Source: Streptomyces sp. NRRL S-646 (GTDB lineage Bacteria; Actinomycetota; Actinomycetes; Streptomycetales; Streptomycetaceae). Taken from it: DNA of 64,000 nucleotides. The notes under the pieces were generated by a model. That model searched no databases, was not told the DNA's origin, and saw nothing but the letters and a program-made list of their open reading frames with translations. The position numbers were made by a program, and so were the translations under genes. Location of the stretch: assembly GCF_000720765.1 (NCBI RefSeq), contig NZ_JODC01000007.1, positions 1 to 64,000 on the forward strand, written 5' to 3'. Of the stretch, positions 19,102 to 27,350 are shown piece after piece (positions within the stretch are counted from its first letter, which is position 1; each line of letters opens with the position of its first letter).

Positions 19102-19186
19102 GCGTACGGCCTCGCCGGACCGGACGCCGTTGCTCGATCCGGGGCCTCGTGAGGTCGGCCCTGGACCTCGTGGCGCCGGTCCGTCG

Positions 19187-20632
19187 TCAGCCGTGCGCCT
19201 GCTGGGCGTGCTTGGGCAGCAGGCCCACCAACAGCAGCGTCAGGAGGTTCAGGCCCGCGGCGATGCCGAAGACCAGTTCTGCGGCGGCGAAGTAGGAGTG
19301 GACGGACGGGTGTCCGACCCAGGCGAAGAACACCGTGCCGAGGGCGGCGACGCCGATGGCGCCGGCGAACTGCTGGACGGCGTTGAGCAGGCCGGCGCCG
19401 GTGCCGACTTCCTCGGCGGTGGCGTCGCCGATGATGAAGTCGACCAGCGGGACGAACACCAGCCCGGAGCCGAAGCCGGTGAGCAGCAGCGCGGGCGCCA
19501 GCTTCCAGACGGTGATGCCGGCGCCCCAGTGGGCGAGGGACCACCAGTCGGCCAGGAGGCCGATGACGGCGAGGGCCAGGCCCAGGTGGAGGGTGGCGCG
19601 TCCCAGTTTCTCGGCGAGCACGGCGCCGGCCAGCAGGACGGCGACGGCGGTGCCGAGGGCCCAGGGGATCAGCGTGAGGCCGGTGTGCAGCGGCGTCCAG
19701 TGCATGCCCTGCTGCAGCAGCAGGTTGATGACGAGGACGAACGCGCTGAGTGAGGCGTAGAACCCGGCCACGATCACCAGGCCGACGACGAAGCTGCGCT
19801 TGCGGAAGAGCGACGGTGTGATGACCGGGTGCTCGCTGCGCCGCTGGGAGACGACGAACAGGGCGAACAGGACGACCGCGGCGGCCATCATGACGTAGGC
19901 CCAGGAGGGCCAGCCGAGTTCGCGGCCCTGGATGAGCGGGACGATGAGCAGGGCCGAGGCCGCGGTGAGCAGACCGACGCCGGTGAGGTCGAGGCGGGCG
20001 GCCGGGTCCTCCCCGCCGCGGCGGGGCAGGACGCGCCAGCCGAGTACGGCGGCGAGGACGCCGAACGGGACGTTGATGAGGAAGATGGAGCGCCACTGGC
20101 TGCCGAACAGGTCCAGGTGGAGCAGCCAGCCGGCCAGGATGGGCCCGGCCACCATGGTCAGGCCCATCAGCGGGCCGACCGGGGTCAGGGCCTTGCGCAG
20201 GTGCTGGGGCGGGAAGACGACCTTCACCAGGGCCAGACCCTGCGGGATCATGACCGATCCGCACAGGCCCTGGAGCGTGCGGGCGACGATCAGGAACACC
20301 ACGTCGGGGGCGAGGCCGCAGGCCAGCGAGGCCAGGGTGAAGCCGGTCATACCGAGCAGGAACAGCCGTCGGCGCCCGAGCAGGTCCCCGAGCCGTCCTG
20401 AGGTGACCAGGCCGAGTGCGAAGGCGGCGGTGTAGGCGCTCAGCACCCACTGCACGGTCACCTGACCGCCGCCGAGATCGGCGCGGATGGACGGGCCGGC
20501 GAGATTGGCGATGCTGGAGTCGATCAGGTCCATGAGGTCGGCAAGGACGACGACGGTCAGGACGAGCCACGCGGTGCGCAGAGGCAGCGTGGCAGTGGTG
20601 GGCGCTTGAGATGAGCGCTGGTCAATGGACAC
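19187..20632 (-). CDS. DHA2-family MFS drug exporter
   Basis: 481 residues from a GTG at 20632, which leaves the operator array upstream. The longer frame to 20677 would start inside the operators. About 14 hydrophobic helices are visible. DLMDLIDSSIANLAGPSI is the family N-terminal helix, GRLGDLLGRRRLFLLG is motif A, and RTLQGLCGSVMIPQGLALV resembles motif C of the EmrB/QacA group. It should be a proton-driven multidrug exporter in the cytoplasmic membrane. The divergent TetR gene at 20727 and four GAACACTGTTC-type sites in between show the usual drug-inducible exporter-repressor arrangement. There is no visible ribosome site, so the message may be leaderless. The exported compound is unknown. 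Confidence 0.93.
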   Translation of the reverse strand: MSIDQRSSQAPTTATLPLRTAWLVLTVVVLADLMDLIDSSIANLAGPSIRADLGGGQVTVQWVLSAYTAAFALGLVTSGRLGDLLGRRRLFLLGMTGFTLASLACGLAPDVVFLIVARTLQGLCGSVMIPQGLALVKVVFPPQHLRKALTPVGPLMGLTMVAGPILAGWLLHLDLFGSQWRSIFLINVPFGVLAAVLGWRVLPRRGGEDPAARLDLTGVGLLTAASALLIVPLIQGRELGWPSWAYVMMAAAVVLFALFVVSQRRSEHPVITPSLFRKRSFVVGLVIVAGFYASLSAFVLVINLLLQQGMHWTPLHTGLTLIPWALGTAVAVLLAGAVLAEKLGRATLHLGLALAVIGLLADWWSLAHWGAGITVWKLAPALLLTGFGSGLVFVPLVDFIIGDATAEEVGTGAGLLNAVQQFAGAIGVAALGTVFFAWVGHPSVHSYFAAAELVFGIAAGLNLLTLLLVGLLPKHAQQAHG

Positions 20633-20704
20633 GAACACCGTTCTACATCGGAGCACTGTTCCTAGCAATACGAACACTGTTCTTAGTGACGTAGAACACT
20701 GTTC
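20633..20704. promoter_or_regulatory. Four-copy palindromic operator array
   Basis: Four 11-mers of the form GAACACTGTTC lie at 20633-20643 (one mismatch), 20651-20661 (one mismatch), 20672-20682 and 20694-20704 (both exact). GAACA and TGTTC are perfect inverted halves around a central base. Start-to-start spacing is 18, 21 and 22 bases, about two helical turns, so bound dimers would lie on one face of the DNA. The array covers the whole region between the exporter and tetR and should be bound by that TetR protein. Confidence 0.85.
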
Positions 20705-20714
20705 GTAGATCCGC

Positions 20715-20727
20715 TAGACTGCCCGTA
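20715..20727 (+). promoter_or_regulatory. -10 box of tetR, leaderless start
   Basis: TAGACT at 20715-20720 is a good actinomycete -10 hexamer. The ATG of tetR begins six bases later, so transcription should start at or next to the start codon. The last operator copy (20694-20704) covers the -35/-10 spacer, which predicts autorepression. Confidence 0.65.
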
Positions 20728-21479
20728 TGTCACCGACTCCACAGGAACGGCGCGCAGCGCGGCACCAGCTCGGCAGCGGCTCGAGTGCACCGGCGGCCCG
20801 GCGTGGACCGTCCGGCGGGCACAAGAAGCCGATCACGGTCGACACCATCATCAGCACCGCGTTCGGCATCGTGGAAAAAGAAGGCTACGAAGCCCTGACG
20901 ATGCGGCGCGTGGCCACCGCGCTGGAGACGGGACCGTCCTCGCTCTACGCCCACGTGGTCAACAAGGAGGACCTGGACGAGCTGCTCATCGGCCGCCTGT
21001 GCGCCGAGATCGACCTGCCCGAGCCGGACCCCGCGATCTGGCGGCAGCAGATCATCCAGGTGTGCACCGAACTGCGCGACCAGTACCTGCGTTACCCGGG
21101 TATCTCACAGGCAGCCTTCGCCGCCGCTCCGTCGAATCTGGACACGCTGCGCGTCGGCGAGGGATTGCTCGCCATCCTGCTCGCCGGCGGGATCGAGCCG
21201 CAGGCCGCCGCCTGGGCGATCGACTCACTGACGCTCTACGTCAACGCCTACAGCCTCGAGGTGTCCCTGGCGAACCGCCGGCTCAACCGCAGCGACGACG
21301 ACTGGGTCGTCAGCCGCGGCGAACTGCTGCGCCGATTCGCCGCGCTGCCCGACACCTTCCCCCAGACCAAGCGCCACGCCGCCGAACTCACCGCCGGAAC
21401 CGTCCACGACCGCTTCGACTTCACCATCGGCCTGATGATCGACGGGCTGGCGGGTGCGCGGCAGGACCCGGCGCGCTGA
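20727..21479 (+). CDS. TetR-family repressor of the exporter
   Basis: 250 residues. A basic, Ser/Gly-rich N-terminal extension of about 34 residues precedes the HTH (TVDTIISTAFGIVEKEGYEA, then TMRRVATALETGPSSLYAHV with a VNKEDLDELL helix). The C-terminal domain (residues about 85-245) resembles the TetR_C regulatory domains that bind hydrophobic ligands. It should repress the divergent DHA2 exporter and itself through the operator array at 20633-20704, with release by the exported compound. The gene appears leaderless. Its stop lies 11 bases from the convergent PAP2 gene, with no terminator between them. Confidence 0.93.
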   Translation: MSPTPQERRAARHQLGSGSSAPAARRGPSGGHKKPITVDTIISTAFGIVEKEGYEALTMRRVATALETGPSSLYAHVVNKEDLDELLIGRLCAEIDLPEPDPAIWRQQIIQVCTELRDQYLRYPGISQAAFAAAPSNLDTLRVGEGLLAILLAGGIEPQAAAWAIDSLTLYVNAYSLEVSLANRRLNRSDDDWVVSRGELLRRFAALPDTFPQTKRHAAELTAGTVHDRFDFTIGLMIDGLAGARQDPAR

Positions 21480-21490
21480 GGCAACGCGGG

Positions 21491-22897
21491 TCAAGCCGGC
21501 TCGGGTTGCGGCTCCGGTTGCCGCACCGCTGCGACCGCCGGTTCCCATGCTTTGGTGGTCCGCACATAGCCGTAGATCACTGAGGTCAGCGCCAGAATGA
21601 GCAGCGGCCCGAACACCCAGGGGTGCATGGCCATCTCCACCGGCAGATAGCGATAGGACACCAGGAGCGCTGCGAAGACCGTCGCGCCGTAGGCGACCAG
21701 CTGGATCCCCGATCGGTCCCAGCCGCGGCCGTGCGCGCGCAGGGCTGACTCGATCGTGAGTGTGAACACCACGCCGGCTATGAGGTCCGCGCCGTAGTGG
21801 TAGCCGAATCCCAGCGTGGCGCAGAGCGTGGCAAGCAGCCAGAAGGTGCCTGCGAAGCGCATGGGCCGTGGGGCCTTGCGGGAGTGGATGAAGATCGTGG
21901 TGGCCCACGCGGTGTGCAGGCTGGGCATGCAGTTGCGCGGAGTGAACGCGTCGAACGGCATCGGATGCGGGGTGTCGAGCGACGGCGGCGTGTCCGGCCA
22001 CACGTTGGCCAAGGCCCACTGCCCGGTGGGCGGTTGTCCCGGCCACGGGTGGACCGCCGGCCAGTGCTCGATGCCGTTGCCGTAGGCGAAGATCGGTCCG
22101 ACCACCGGGAAGATCATGTAGATGGCCGGCCCGATCAGGCCGATCACCAGAAAAGTGCGCACCAGATGATGAGCCGGGAAGCGACGCTCGGCCGCCACGT
22201 TGCGCAGTTGGTACAGCGCGACGACGACCGCGGCCACCGCGAGCTGGCCGTAGACGAGGTCGAGGAGATGGAAGCCGAACGGGCCCGTGGCCGTGACCAG
22301 TCGGCCCACCAGCCAGGACGGTTCGCCCAGCGCATGATCGGCGGTGGCCACGTACTGGTCGAGCACCGTGGGGCGCGTCTTCGAGGTGATGAGCAGCCAG
22401 GTGTCACCGGTCTTGCGGCCGGCCACCAGCAGCAGGGCCAGGCCGACTCCCTTCAGCAGCAGCATCCGCTCCTGGCCGGTGCGGCGGGTGACGGCGATGA
22501 CCGCACAGCCCAGGATCACCCACAACGCGCCGTTCCCGAAGGGGTGGCCGTCGGTCACCTTGATCTCGAACGCCCATCGCACCAGCACGAAGACGGCGTC
22601 GATGCCGAGAGCACAACCAGCCGCGATGAACCGTTGCCGCCGGGTGAGCACCACCATCATCAAACCCATGCTGGCGTAGAGGAGGAAACCCGATTTCGGG
22701 GGCAGTACCACCTCTTGCACCTGGGTCGTGAGTGGCCCCGGCAGGCCGTAGTGGCGCGCGGCGACCTCCAACGCGATGAGGAATCCGAGCACCACTACAC
22801 CCGCCGCGGTCCACAGCAGCGTCCGCGGCCGCCACCAGGTGGCGAAGGAAGAACTGGATCTTATTCGCGAGAAGAACCGCGATTCTGTGGGTATCAA
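21491..22897 (-). CDS. Membrane PAP2-superfamily phosphatase/transferase
   Basis: 468 residues with about 10 hydrophobic helices. The C-terminal third carries the PAP2 active site on the outer face: NCMPSLHTAWATTIFI is motif C2 (with the acid His) and GFGYHYGADLIAGVVF is motif C3 with the nucleophilic His; the Lys/Arg of motif C1 is less obvious. The long loop before C2 (about 55 residues with Trp and Pro) resembles the AUR1/inositolphosphotransferase-like subgroup, so it could be a lipid phosphatase or a phosphotransferase. The substrate cannot be told. It appears monocistronic. The 204-base region upstream contains AT-rich patches suited to a promoter, and the N-terminus is serine-rich. Confidence 0.85.
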   Translation of the reverse strand: MIPTESRFFSRIRSSSSFATWWRPRTLLWTAAGVVVLGFLIALEVAARHYGLPGPLTTQVQEVVLPPKSGFLLYASMGLMMVVLTRRQRFIAAGCALGIDAVFVLVRWAFEIKVTDGHPFGNGALWVILGCAVIAVTRRTGQERMLLLKGVGLALLLVAGRKTGDTWLLITSKTRPTVLDQYVATADHALGEPSWLVGRLVTATGPFGFHLLDLVYGQLAVAAVVVALYQLRNVAAERRFPAHHLVRTFLVIGLIGPAIYMIFPVVGPIFAYGNGIEHWPAVHPWPGQPPTGQWALANVWPDTPPSLDTPHPMPFDAFTPRNCMPSLHTAWATTIFIHSRKAPRPMRFAGTFWLLATLCATLGFGYHYGADLIAGVVFTLTIESALRAHGRGWDRSGIQLVAYGATVFAALLVSYRYLPVEMAMHPWVFGPLLILALTSVIYGYVRTTKAWEPAVAAVRQPEPQPEPA

Positions 22898-23101
22898 TTG
22901 GCTGGCCGATTTTTCAGATGTCGGTTAGTCAGGTCGCTTTTGTGCTGGATGGCATGGTTTTTCGGTAGAGGGCGGACTATGACGGCGATAGTCGTGAGCT
23001 CGAACATGCTATCGGGGCAGTGCAAGTGGGTTTCGCTGGTCACGGCGGTCTCGCGACGCCGCGCCGACTGAGAAGACTCGTTCGGGCCACCCAAGGTTCA
23101 C

Positions 23102-23533
23102 TCACCCGATGGTGAACAGACCGATCCCCAGGGCGATCAGCGCCGCGACCTTGGCGGCCTCCAGGGCCACGTAGTACAGGTGGTCGCGCGAGCGGGGCAG
23201 GTCCTCACCCGACAGGACCCGGTCCGACCTGCGGTTGAGGCGCGGGCGTACGACGAGCAGTTGTGCGAGGAGCAGCGCCGCCGCGGCAGCGACCGGCCCG
23301 ACGACCCGGCCGGGTGGATGGCCCGCCGCGACGGAGGCCACGACCACGACGGCGAGCACGGCCTCGACGAGGTTCAGCGCCTGGAAGACCAGCCGCCCGA
23401 TCCCCAGCCCGATGGGAATCGTCACGCCCGGCGCGCGGAACTTCAGCGGTGCTTCCAGGAAGGAGATCGCCAGCACCATGCCGAGCCAGACGAAGGTGAC
23501 CGCGACCGCCACTGCGGCCCACGTGGGGTACAT
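23102..23533 (-). CDS. Four-helix membrane protein, coupled to HTH regulator
   Basis: 143 residues. The ATG at 23533 overlaps the stop of the upstream regulator gene as TGATG, which implies translational coupling. There are four hydrophobic stretches: AAVAVAVTFVWLGMVLAISF, LGIGRLVFQALNLVEAVLAV, GPVAAAAALLLAQLLVV and VALEAAKVAALIALGIGLF. An APLKFRAPG loop and a basic PRLNRRSDRVL segment lie between them. I do not recognise a named family with certainty; the layout resembles small integral membrane proteins of the DUF1772/DUF4149 kind. Because it is coupled to a cysteine-containing regulator, it may handle a stress signal or metal, but this is only a guess. Confidence 0.7.
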   Translation of the reverse strand: MYPTWAAVAVAVTFVWLGMVLAISFLEAPLKFRAPGVTIPIGLGIGRLVFQALNLVEAVLAVVVVASVAAGHPPGRVVGPVAAAAALLLAQLLVVRPRLNRRSDRVLSGEDLPRSRDHLYYVALEAAKVAALIALGIGLFTIG

Positions 23534-24240
23534 CAAGCATGCCTTTCTGCTGTCTGCTGCGGCGCCGGCGCCAGGTGGACCACGCATGCATCGGGTTCGG
23601 CGAACGGTTCCAGACCGGTCGCGGCCAGCGGGGCACGCAGCTCGGCCAACGCGCCCTGCATCAGGGCCAGATGGAGCGGGCAGACCAACTGGCCGTACTC
23701 CTCGGCGAGTTCGAGGAAGGGGCAGTGCCGCAGCCGGATCCGCGACGGCACCCTCCCGCCTTCCGGGTCCGGGGCGAAGCCGAGGCCGTCCAGCAGCTCG
23801 ACGAGTTGGCCGGCCGAATCCTCGGCGGTGGGCCGCCGGGACGGGGGCGGCGGCTCGACCAGGGAACGGCCCCAGGCCCGGCCGGCCTCCATCGCGGTGG
23901 AACGCGCGTCGGGCCCCGTGGCGGCGATCCGGCTGAGCAGCATCTGCGCGAGCAGCCGATAGCCGCGGGTTCCGCCACGGTCCATGCCCTGCGTCGGGGC
24001 GTAGACGGTGCGCGGGCGCCCGGGCCCGGAGGGCTCCAGTACATGCCGCTCGACGAGCCCCTCCCCGGCCAGCGCCTCCAGGTGGAAGCGGACGGTGTTG
24101 GGGTGGACGCCGATACGCTCGGCCGCCTCCGCGACACCGAGCGGGGCCGCGGCCGTGCGCAGCACGTCGAGGACTTCGCGACGGCGCGGGCTCCTGTGCG
24201 CCCCGGGCATGCCCCTCACTCCCCTCCCACCTGCACTCAT
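23533..24240 (-). CDS. ArsR/DeoR-like HTH regulator with C-terminal cysteines
   Basis: 235 residues from the ATG at 24240 (GGAG three bases before it). The ATG at 24210, behind GGAGGGGAGTG, gives a 225-residue alternative that starts directly at the HTH. The winged helix is clear: RREVLDVLRTAAAPLGVAEA, ERIGVHPNTVRFHLEALAGE and a GPGRPRTVYAPT wing. The C-terminal half contains RLRHCPFLELAEEYGQLVCP, followed by LHLALMQG, a Cys pair with nearby His. This is seen in repressor-type proteins that bind a metal or an iron-sulfur cluster. It lies in an operon with the membrane protein and divergent from the cupin gene, with an AT-rich dyad between them as likely operator. The ligand is unknown. Confidence 0.85.
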   Translation of the reverse strand: MSAGGRGVRGMPGAHRSPRRREVLDVLRTAAAPLGVAEAAERIGVHPNTVRFHLEALAGEGLVERHVLEPSGPGRPRTVYAPTQGMDRGGTRGYRLLAQMLLSRIAATGPDARSTAMEAGRAWGRSLVEPPPPSRRPTAEDSAGQLVELLDGLGFAPDPEGGRVPSRIRLRHCPFLELAEEYGQLVCPLHLALMQGALAELRAPLAATGLEPFAEPDACVVHLAPAPQQTAERHA

Positions 24241-24250
24241 TTTCTCCAAA

Positions 24251-24264
24251 TAATACTTGTAATA
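24251..24264. promoter_or_regulatory. AT-rich dyad between regulator and cupin genes
   Basis: TAATACTTGTAATA fits TAnTACnnGTAnTA, a dyad with 10 of 14 symmetric positions, in the most AT-rich 20 bases of this area. It sits 11 bases upstream of the regulator's first ATG and 53 bases upstream of the cupin ATG. It probably overlaps both promoters and is a good candidate binding site for the divergent HTH regulator. Confidence 0.5.
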
Positions 24265-24316
24265 ATTGAGGGGCAAGCGGCGCGGCCGGCGAAGGCGGAC
24301 AGATGGAGGGGAGCCG

Positions 24317-24718
24317 ATGAGCAAGGCCGAGAGGCAGGTCGGCCGGGAGGCGGAGGCGGCGATGCCACGCGTCCTGTGCCATACCGACGCCTTGACCGCC
24401 GCCGCTTCCAGCGATGTCGCGGTGCTGTGGAAGCTCGCCGAGAGCGGACGCCAACTCGACGCCAATCTGGTCCGGTTGACTCCGGGCCGCCATGTCGCCC
24501 CGCACGCGGAGCCAAACCTGGACGTACTGGTGCTCGTCGTCGCAGGCGACGGCGTGCTCGGCGCCGGTCCGAGGGACGAGCCGCAGTCACTGACCACGGG
24601 CGCCCTGCTCTGGCTCCCCCATGGCTCCACCCGCAGCATCACGGCGGGAGACGACGGCCTCGCCTACCTGACGGTCCACCGCCGCCGTCCCGGCCTGCAG
24701 ATCGGCCAGGCGCCCTGA
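24317..24718 (+). CDS. Cupin-domain protein
   Basis: 133 residues. The ATG at 24317 is preceded by GGAGGGGAG. A single small barrel is visible: NLVRLTPGRHVAPHAEPNLD (the first cupin motif with its His residues), VLVLVVAGDGVLGAG, and GALLWLPHGSTRSITAGDDG (second motif). Metal-binding residues appear only partly conserved, so it may be a sensor or binding protein rather than an enzyme. It is divergent from the ArsR/DeoR-like regulator and probably under its control. A block of 15-base tandem repeats begins 17 bases after its stop. The substrate is unknown. Confidence 0.8.
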   Translation: MSKAERQVGREAEAAMPRVLCHTDALTAAASSDVAVLWKLAESGRQLDANLVRLTPGRHVAPHAEPNLDVLVLVVAGDGVLGAGPRDEPQSLTTGALLWLPHGSTRSITAGDDGLAYLTVHRRRPGLQIGQAP

Positions 24719-24734
24719 GGCCGCACCGCACGCG

Positions 24735-24805
24735 GGCCCACAGGACCTGGACCCACAGGACCTGGGCCCATGACCTGGACCCACAGGACCTGGACCCATA
24801 GGAGC
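24735..24805. repeat. 15-bp tandem repeat, five units
   Basis: Five head-to-tail units of the form GGACCCACAGGACCT run from 24735. Unit 1 starts GGGCC, unit 3 is altered to GGGCCCATGACCT, and unit 5 drifts to GGACCCATAGGAGCT. Between genes and not in frame with either neighbour, it is a minisatellite-type array likely to vary in copy number between strains. Confidence 0.85.
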
Positions 24806-24879
24806 TGTGCGAAAGCAACGAGAGGCAAAGTTCTCAAGCCCGGGAACTCGGACCGTGTTTCGTCCGTCTTCTTGTATGA

Positions 24880-24911
24880 GTCCCCCGCAGCATCCCCCGT
24901 CTGCGGGGGAC
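24880..24911 (-). terminator. Terminator of the PARG-like gene
   Basis: GTCCCCCGCAG (24880-24890) and CTGCGGGGGAC (24901-24911) pair perfectly over 11 bp around a 10-base loop, directly after the stop codon at 24912 on the minus strand. No U tract follows. Confidence 0.75.
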
Positions 24912-25742
24912 TCACCGACTCGACTGCGACTGGGCCACCGGAAACGCCCGCGCGAACGCCTCTCGGACCGTATGGCCCGCCGTGCGGTCCAGAACCCCGA
25001 AGGTCACGCGCTCGAAGACCCGGGCGAACCGGCCGTCGGGGCCGAGCAGCGCCTTGAAAGCGCCCGCCACCTGCGCCGGGTCGTTCTGGAAGACCCCGCA
25101 GCCCCACGCGCCCAGCACCAGCTGCCGGTAGCCGTGGGCCGCGGCCGTCTCCAGCACTCTCTCGGCGCGGACGGCCAGGGCCTGCGGCAGTTCGGCGGCG
25201 CGCTGCGGCGCCGTACGCCTGATCACTCCCGCGTTCGGGGCGGCGGCCGTCAGGAAGCCCGCAGTGTACGGCTCGTCCAGCAGGCGGCCGCGGTCGTCGC
25301 GGAAGACGGGCACCGCCGGAGAGTGGATGACCCGGTCGGTGTAGAAGGGATCGCGGTGGGTGCGGTGGTGGTCGTAGAACTCCGGGGCCCGCAGCAGGCA
25401 CGTGTACAGGGCGGAGGCGCGGCACAGGGCCTCTTCCTGGGCCTGGGCGCCGTTCAGAAAACCGCCGCCCGGGTTGCGGGCCGAGGCGAAGTTCAACACC
25501 GCCGCCTTCCCGCCCAGCCGGCGCGCCGCCTCCAGGCTGCTCTCGCCGGTGACCTCGAAGAACGTGTCGGCATCGGCGGTCGGTGACACTTGCACGGGGT
25601 CCGGCCCGTGCATCCGCGTACCGGCCCGCGCCGCCTCCACCGCCGTGGCAATGGACACCTCGCGCCCGTCGGACGCCCGATAGGCACCCGCCGAGACGAT
25701 CTGTTCCGTCTGCTGCGCGACGCCGCGCAGGCGCGCGCTCAT
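24912..25742 (-). CDS. Microbial-type poly(ADP-ribose) glycohydrolase-like protein
   Basis: 276 residues from the ATG at 25742. The protein is a macrodomain of the TIGR02452 / bacterial PARG type: VLNFASARNPGGGFLNGAQA followed by QEEALCRASALYTCL gives the GGG-x6-8-QEE catalytic signature with the two glutamates. VIHSPAVPVFRDD and LVLGAWGCGVFQNDPAQVAG are the ADP-ribose-binding loops. The family removes poly- or mono-ADP-ribose from targets in the cytoplasm. No ADP-ribosyltransferase gene is visible nearby, so a DarTG- or NADAR-type toxin-antitoxin unit is not supported here. It is divergent from the ergothioneine operon across 288 bases and ends at an 11-bp hairpin. Confidence 0.9.
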   Translation of the reverse strand: MSARLRGVAQQTEQIVSAGAYRASDGREVSIATAVEAARAGTRMHGPDPVQVSPTADADTFFEVTGESSLEAARRLGGKAAVLNFASARNPGGGFLNGAQAQEEALCRASALYTCLLRAPEFYDHHRTHRDPFYTDRVIHSPAVPVFRDDRGRLLDEPYTAGFLTAAAPNAGVIRRTAPQRAAELPQALAVRAERVLETAAAHGYRQLVLGAWGCGVFQNDPAQVAGAFKALLGPDGRFARVFERVTFGVLDRTAGHTVREAFARAFPVAQSQSSR

Positions 25743-26030
25743 GGCGCCACCCCCGTGTGCGCCACGCTCGCGCGCCGTGCGCGCTCCCCCGTCGTGCTCA
25801 TGCACGAATCGTGGGCGATCCTGGACATGCGGTGCAACAGAGTTTCCGCGTCCGCGAACGCCCAGGAAAGCCAGAGAAAACGCCCGGAACGAGGAGATTA
25901 CCGAGCCGGAACATGCCGATACGCACCCTTGTGCGATGCGGCGGGAGGGTCTTGAGTGGGACGAGTGCTGTCGTCCGGGCACCTGACGGGCCGGGTCGGC
26001 GGCACGGTCGAATCTCAGGAGGTTCCCGAT

Positions 26031-27350
26031 ATGTCAGATACGCGGAGCACCGCTCCGGCGAGCGACTGTACGGAGCCCCGCACCGCCCTCACCCCACCCG
26101 AGGTGGAGGCACTGGTCCGGGGCATCTGTTTCAAGACCGGCCCACCCCGCACTGTCGGGGTCGAAGTGGAATGGCTCGTCCACGAGCTGCACACACCGCA
26201 GCTCCCCGTCACACCCGAACGACTCGAAGCGGCCTACGCCGCACTGCGGACCGTGCCCCTGAGGTCGGCGCTCACCGTCGAGCCCGGCGGCCAGCTGGAG
26301 CTGAGTTCCCCGCCCGCCACCTCCCTGATGGAGTGCATCGGTACCGTCTCCGCCGACCTCGACGCCGTCCGCTCGGCCCTCGCCGGGCAGGATCTGGGCC
26401 TCGTCGGCATCGGTCACGACCCCTGGCATCCGCCCCGCCGGTTCCTGCACGAGCGGCGCTACGACGCCATGGAGACGTGCCTGGACCGCACCGGCCCGTC
26501 CGGCCGCCGCATGATGTGCACCTCGGCCTCCGTCCAGGTCTGCCTGGACGCCGGATACGAGGAGCCCGGCCCGCTCGGTCACGGCCGGCGCTGGTGGCTG
26601 GCGCACCAGCTGGGCGCGGTCCTGGTGGCAGCCTTCGCCAACTCCCCGCTGGCCCGGCGCGAACCCACCGGCTGGCGCTCCACCCGGCAGCTGCTGTGGC
26701 TGGAGATCGGCCCCGGCCGCGCGGGCGCACCCCCGCTGGACGGGGACCCACGCGCGGCCTGGGCCCGGCACGTCCTGGATGCGCCGGTGATGTGCATACG
26801 AGGGGACGACGGGCCGTGGGACGTTCCGGAGGGGCTGACCTTCCGGGAGTGGACCAGGTCGGGAGCGCCGCGGCCGCCCACCCGCGAGGACCTCGACTAC
26901 CACATCACGACGCTGTTCCCGCCGGTCAGACCGCGTGGCTTCCTCGAACTGCGCATGATCGACGCACAGCCGGGCGAGGACGGGTGGATCGTCCCGCTCG
27001 CCGTGACGACGGCGCTCTTCGACGACCCGGAGGCCGCCGAGACCGCGTACCGCACCGTGAAGCCCCTGGCCGAACGGGCGCTCACGCTGCCCGCGCCGCA
27101 CAATCCGCTGTGGATCGACGCGGCCCGCAACGGTCTGGCCGACCCCGAGCTGCACGAGGCGGCCGTCGCCTGCTTCACGGCAGCGCTCGAGGCCCTTCCC
27201 CGGCTCGGCGCCACCACCCAGGTCACGGACGCCGTGGCGGCGTACCTGGACCGCTATGTCATGCAGGGCCGCACCCCGGCCGACGACCTGCTGGACCGGG
27301 TGCGCGGCACCGACCGGCGCCCGCACGGGAAGGACATCCGCACATCATGA
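26031..27350 (+). CDS. egtA: Ergothioneine biosynthesis glutamate-cysteine ligase EgtA
   Basis: 439 residues. AGGAGG at 26017-26022 lies eight bases before the ATG, a strong ribosome site for the first gene of the operon. The protein is of the GCS2 family: TVGVEVEWLVHELHTPQLPV is the ATP/glutamate-site N-terminal strand, DLGLVGIGHDPWHPPRRFLH and MMCTSASVQVCLDAGYEE are active-site blocks, and PRGFLELRMIDAQPGEDGW is the C-terminal block. It makes gamma-glutamylcysteine, the sulfur donor for EgtB. It overlaps egtB by 4 bases (ATGA). Actinomycetes use mycothiol instead of glutathione, so an isolated gamma-glutamylcysteine ligase here points to ergothioneine. Confidence 0.93.
   Translation: MSDTRSTAPASDCTEPRTALTPPEVEALVRGICFKTGPPRTVGVEVEWLVHELHTPQLPVTPERLEAAYAALRTVPLRSALTVEPGGQLELSSPPATSLMECIGTVSADLDAVRSALAGQDLGLVGIGHDPWHPPRRFLHERRYDAMETCLDRTGPSGRRMMCTSASVQVCLDAGYEEPGPLGHGRRWWLAHQLGAVLVAAFANSPLARREPTGWRSTRQLLWLEIGPGRAGAPPLDGDPRAAWARHVLDAPVMCIRGDDGPWDVPEGLTFREWTRSGAPRPPTREDLDYHITTLFPPVRPRGFLELRMIDAQPGEDGWIVPLAVTTALFDDPEAAETAYRTVKPLAERALTLPAPHNPLWIDAARNGLADPELHEAAVACFTAALEALPRLGATTQVTDAVAAYLDRYVMQGRTPADDLLDRVRGTDRRPHGKDIRTS

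Noticed and set aside
23533..24642. Regulator start far upstream at 24642 on the minus strand
   Set aside because: That extension is the antisense of the cupin gene and would delete the divergent promoter. ATGs at 24240 or 24210 fit better.
24735..24805. CRISPR-like array
   Set aside because: The units are 15 bases, directly adjoining with no spacers, and no cas genes are near.
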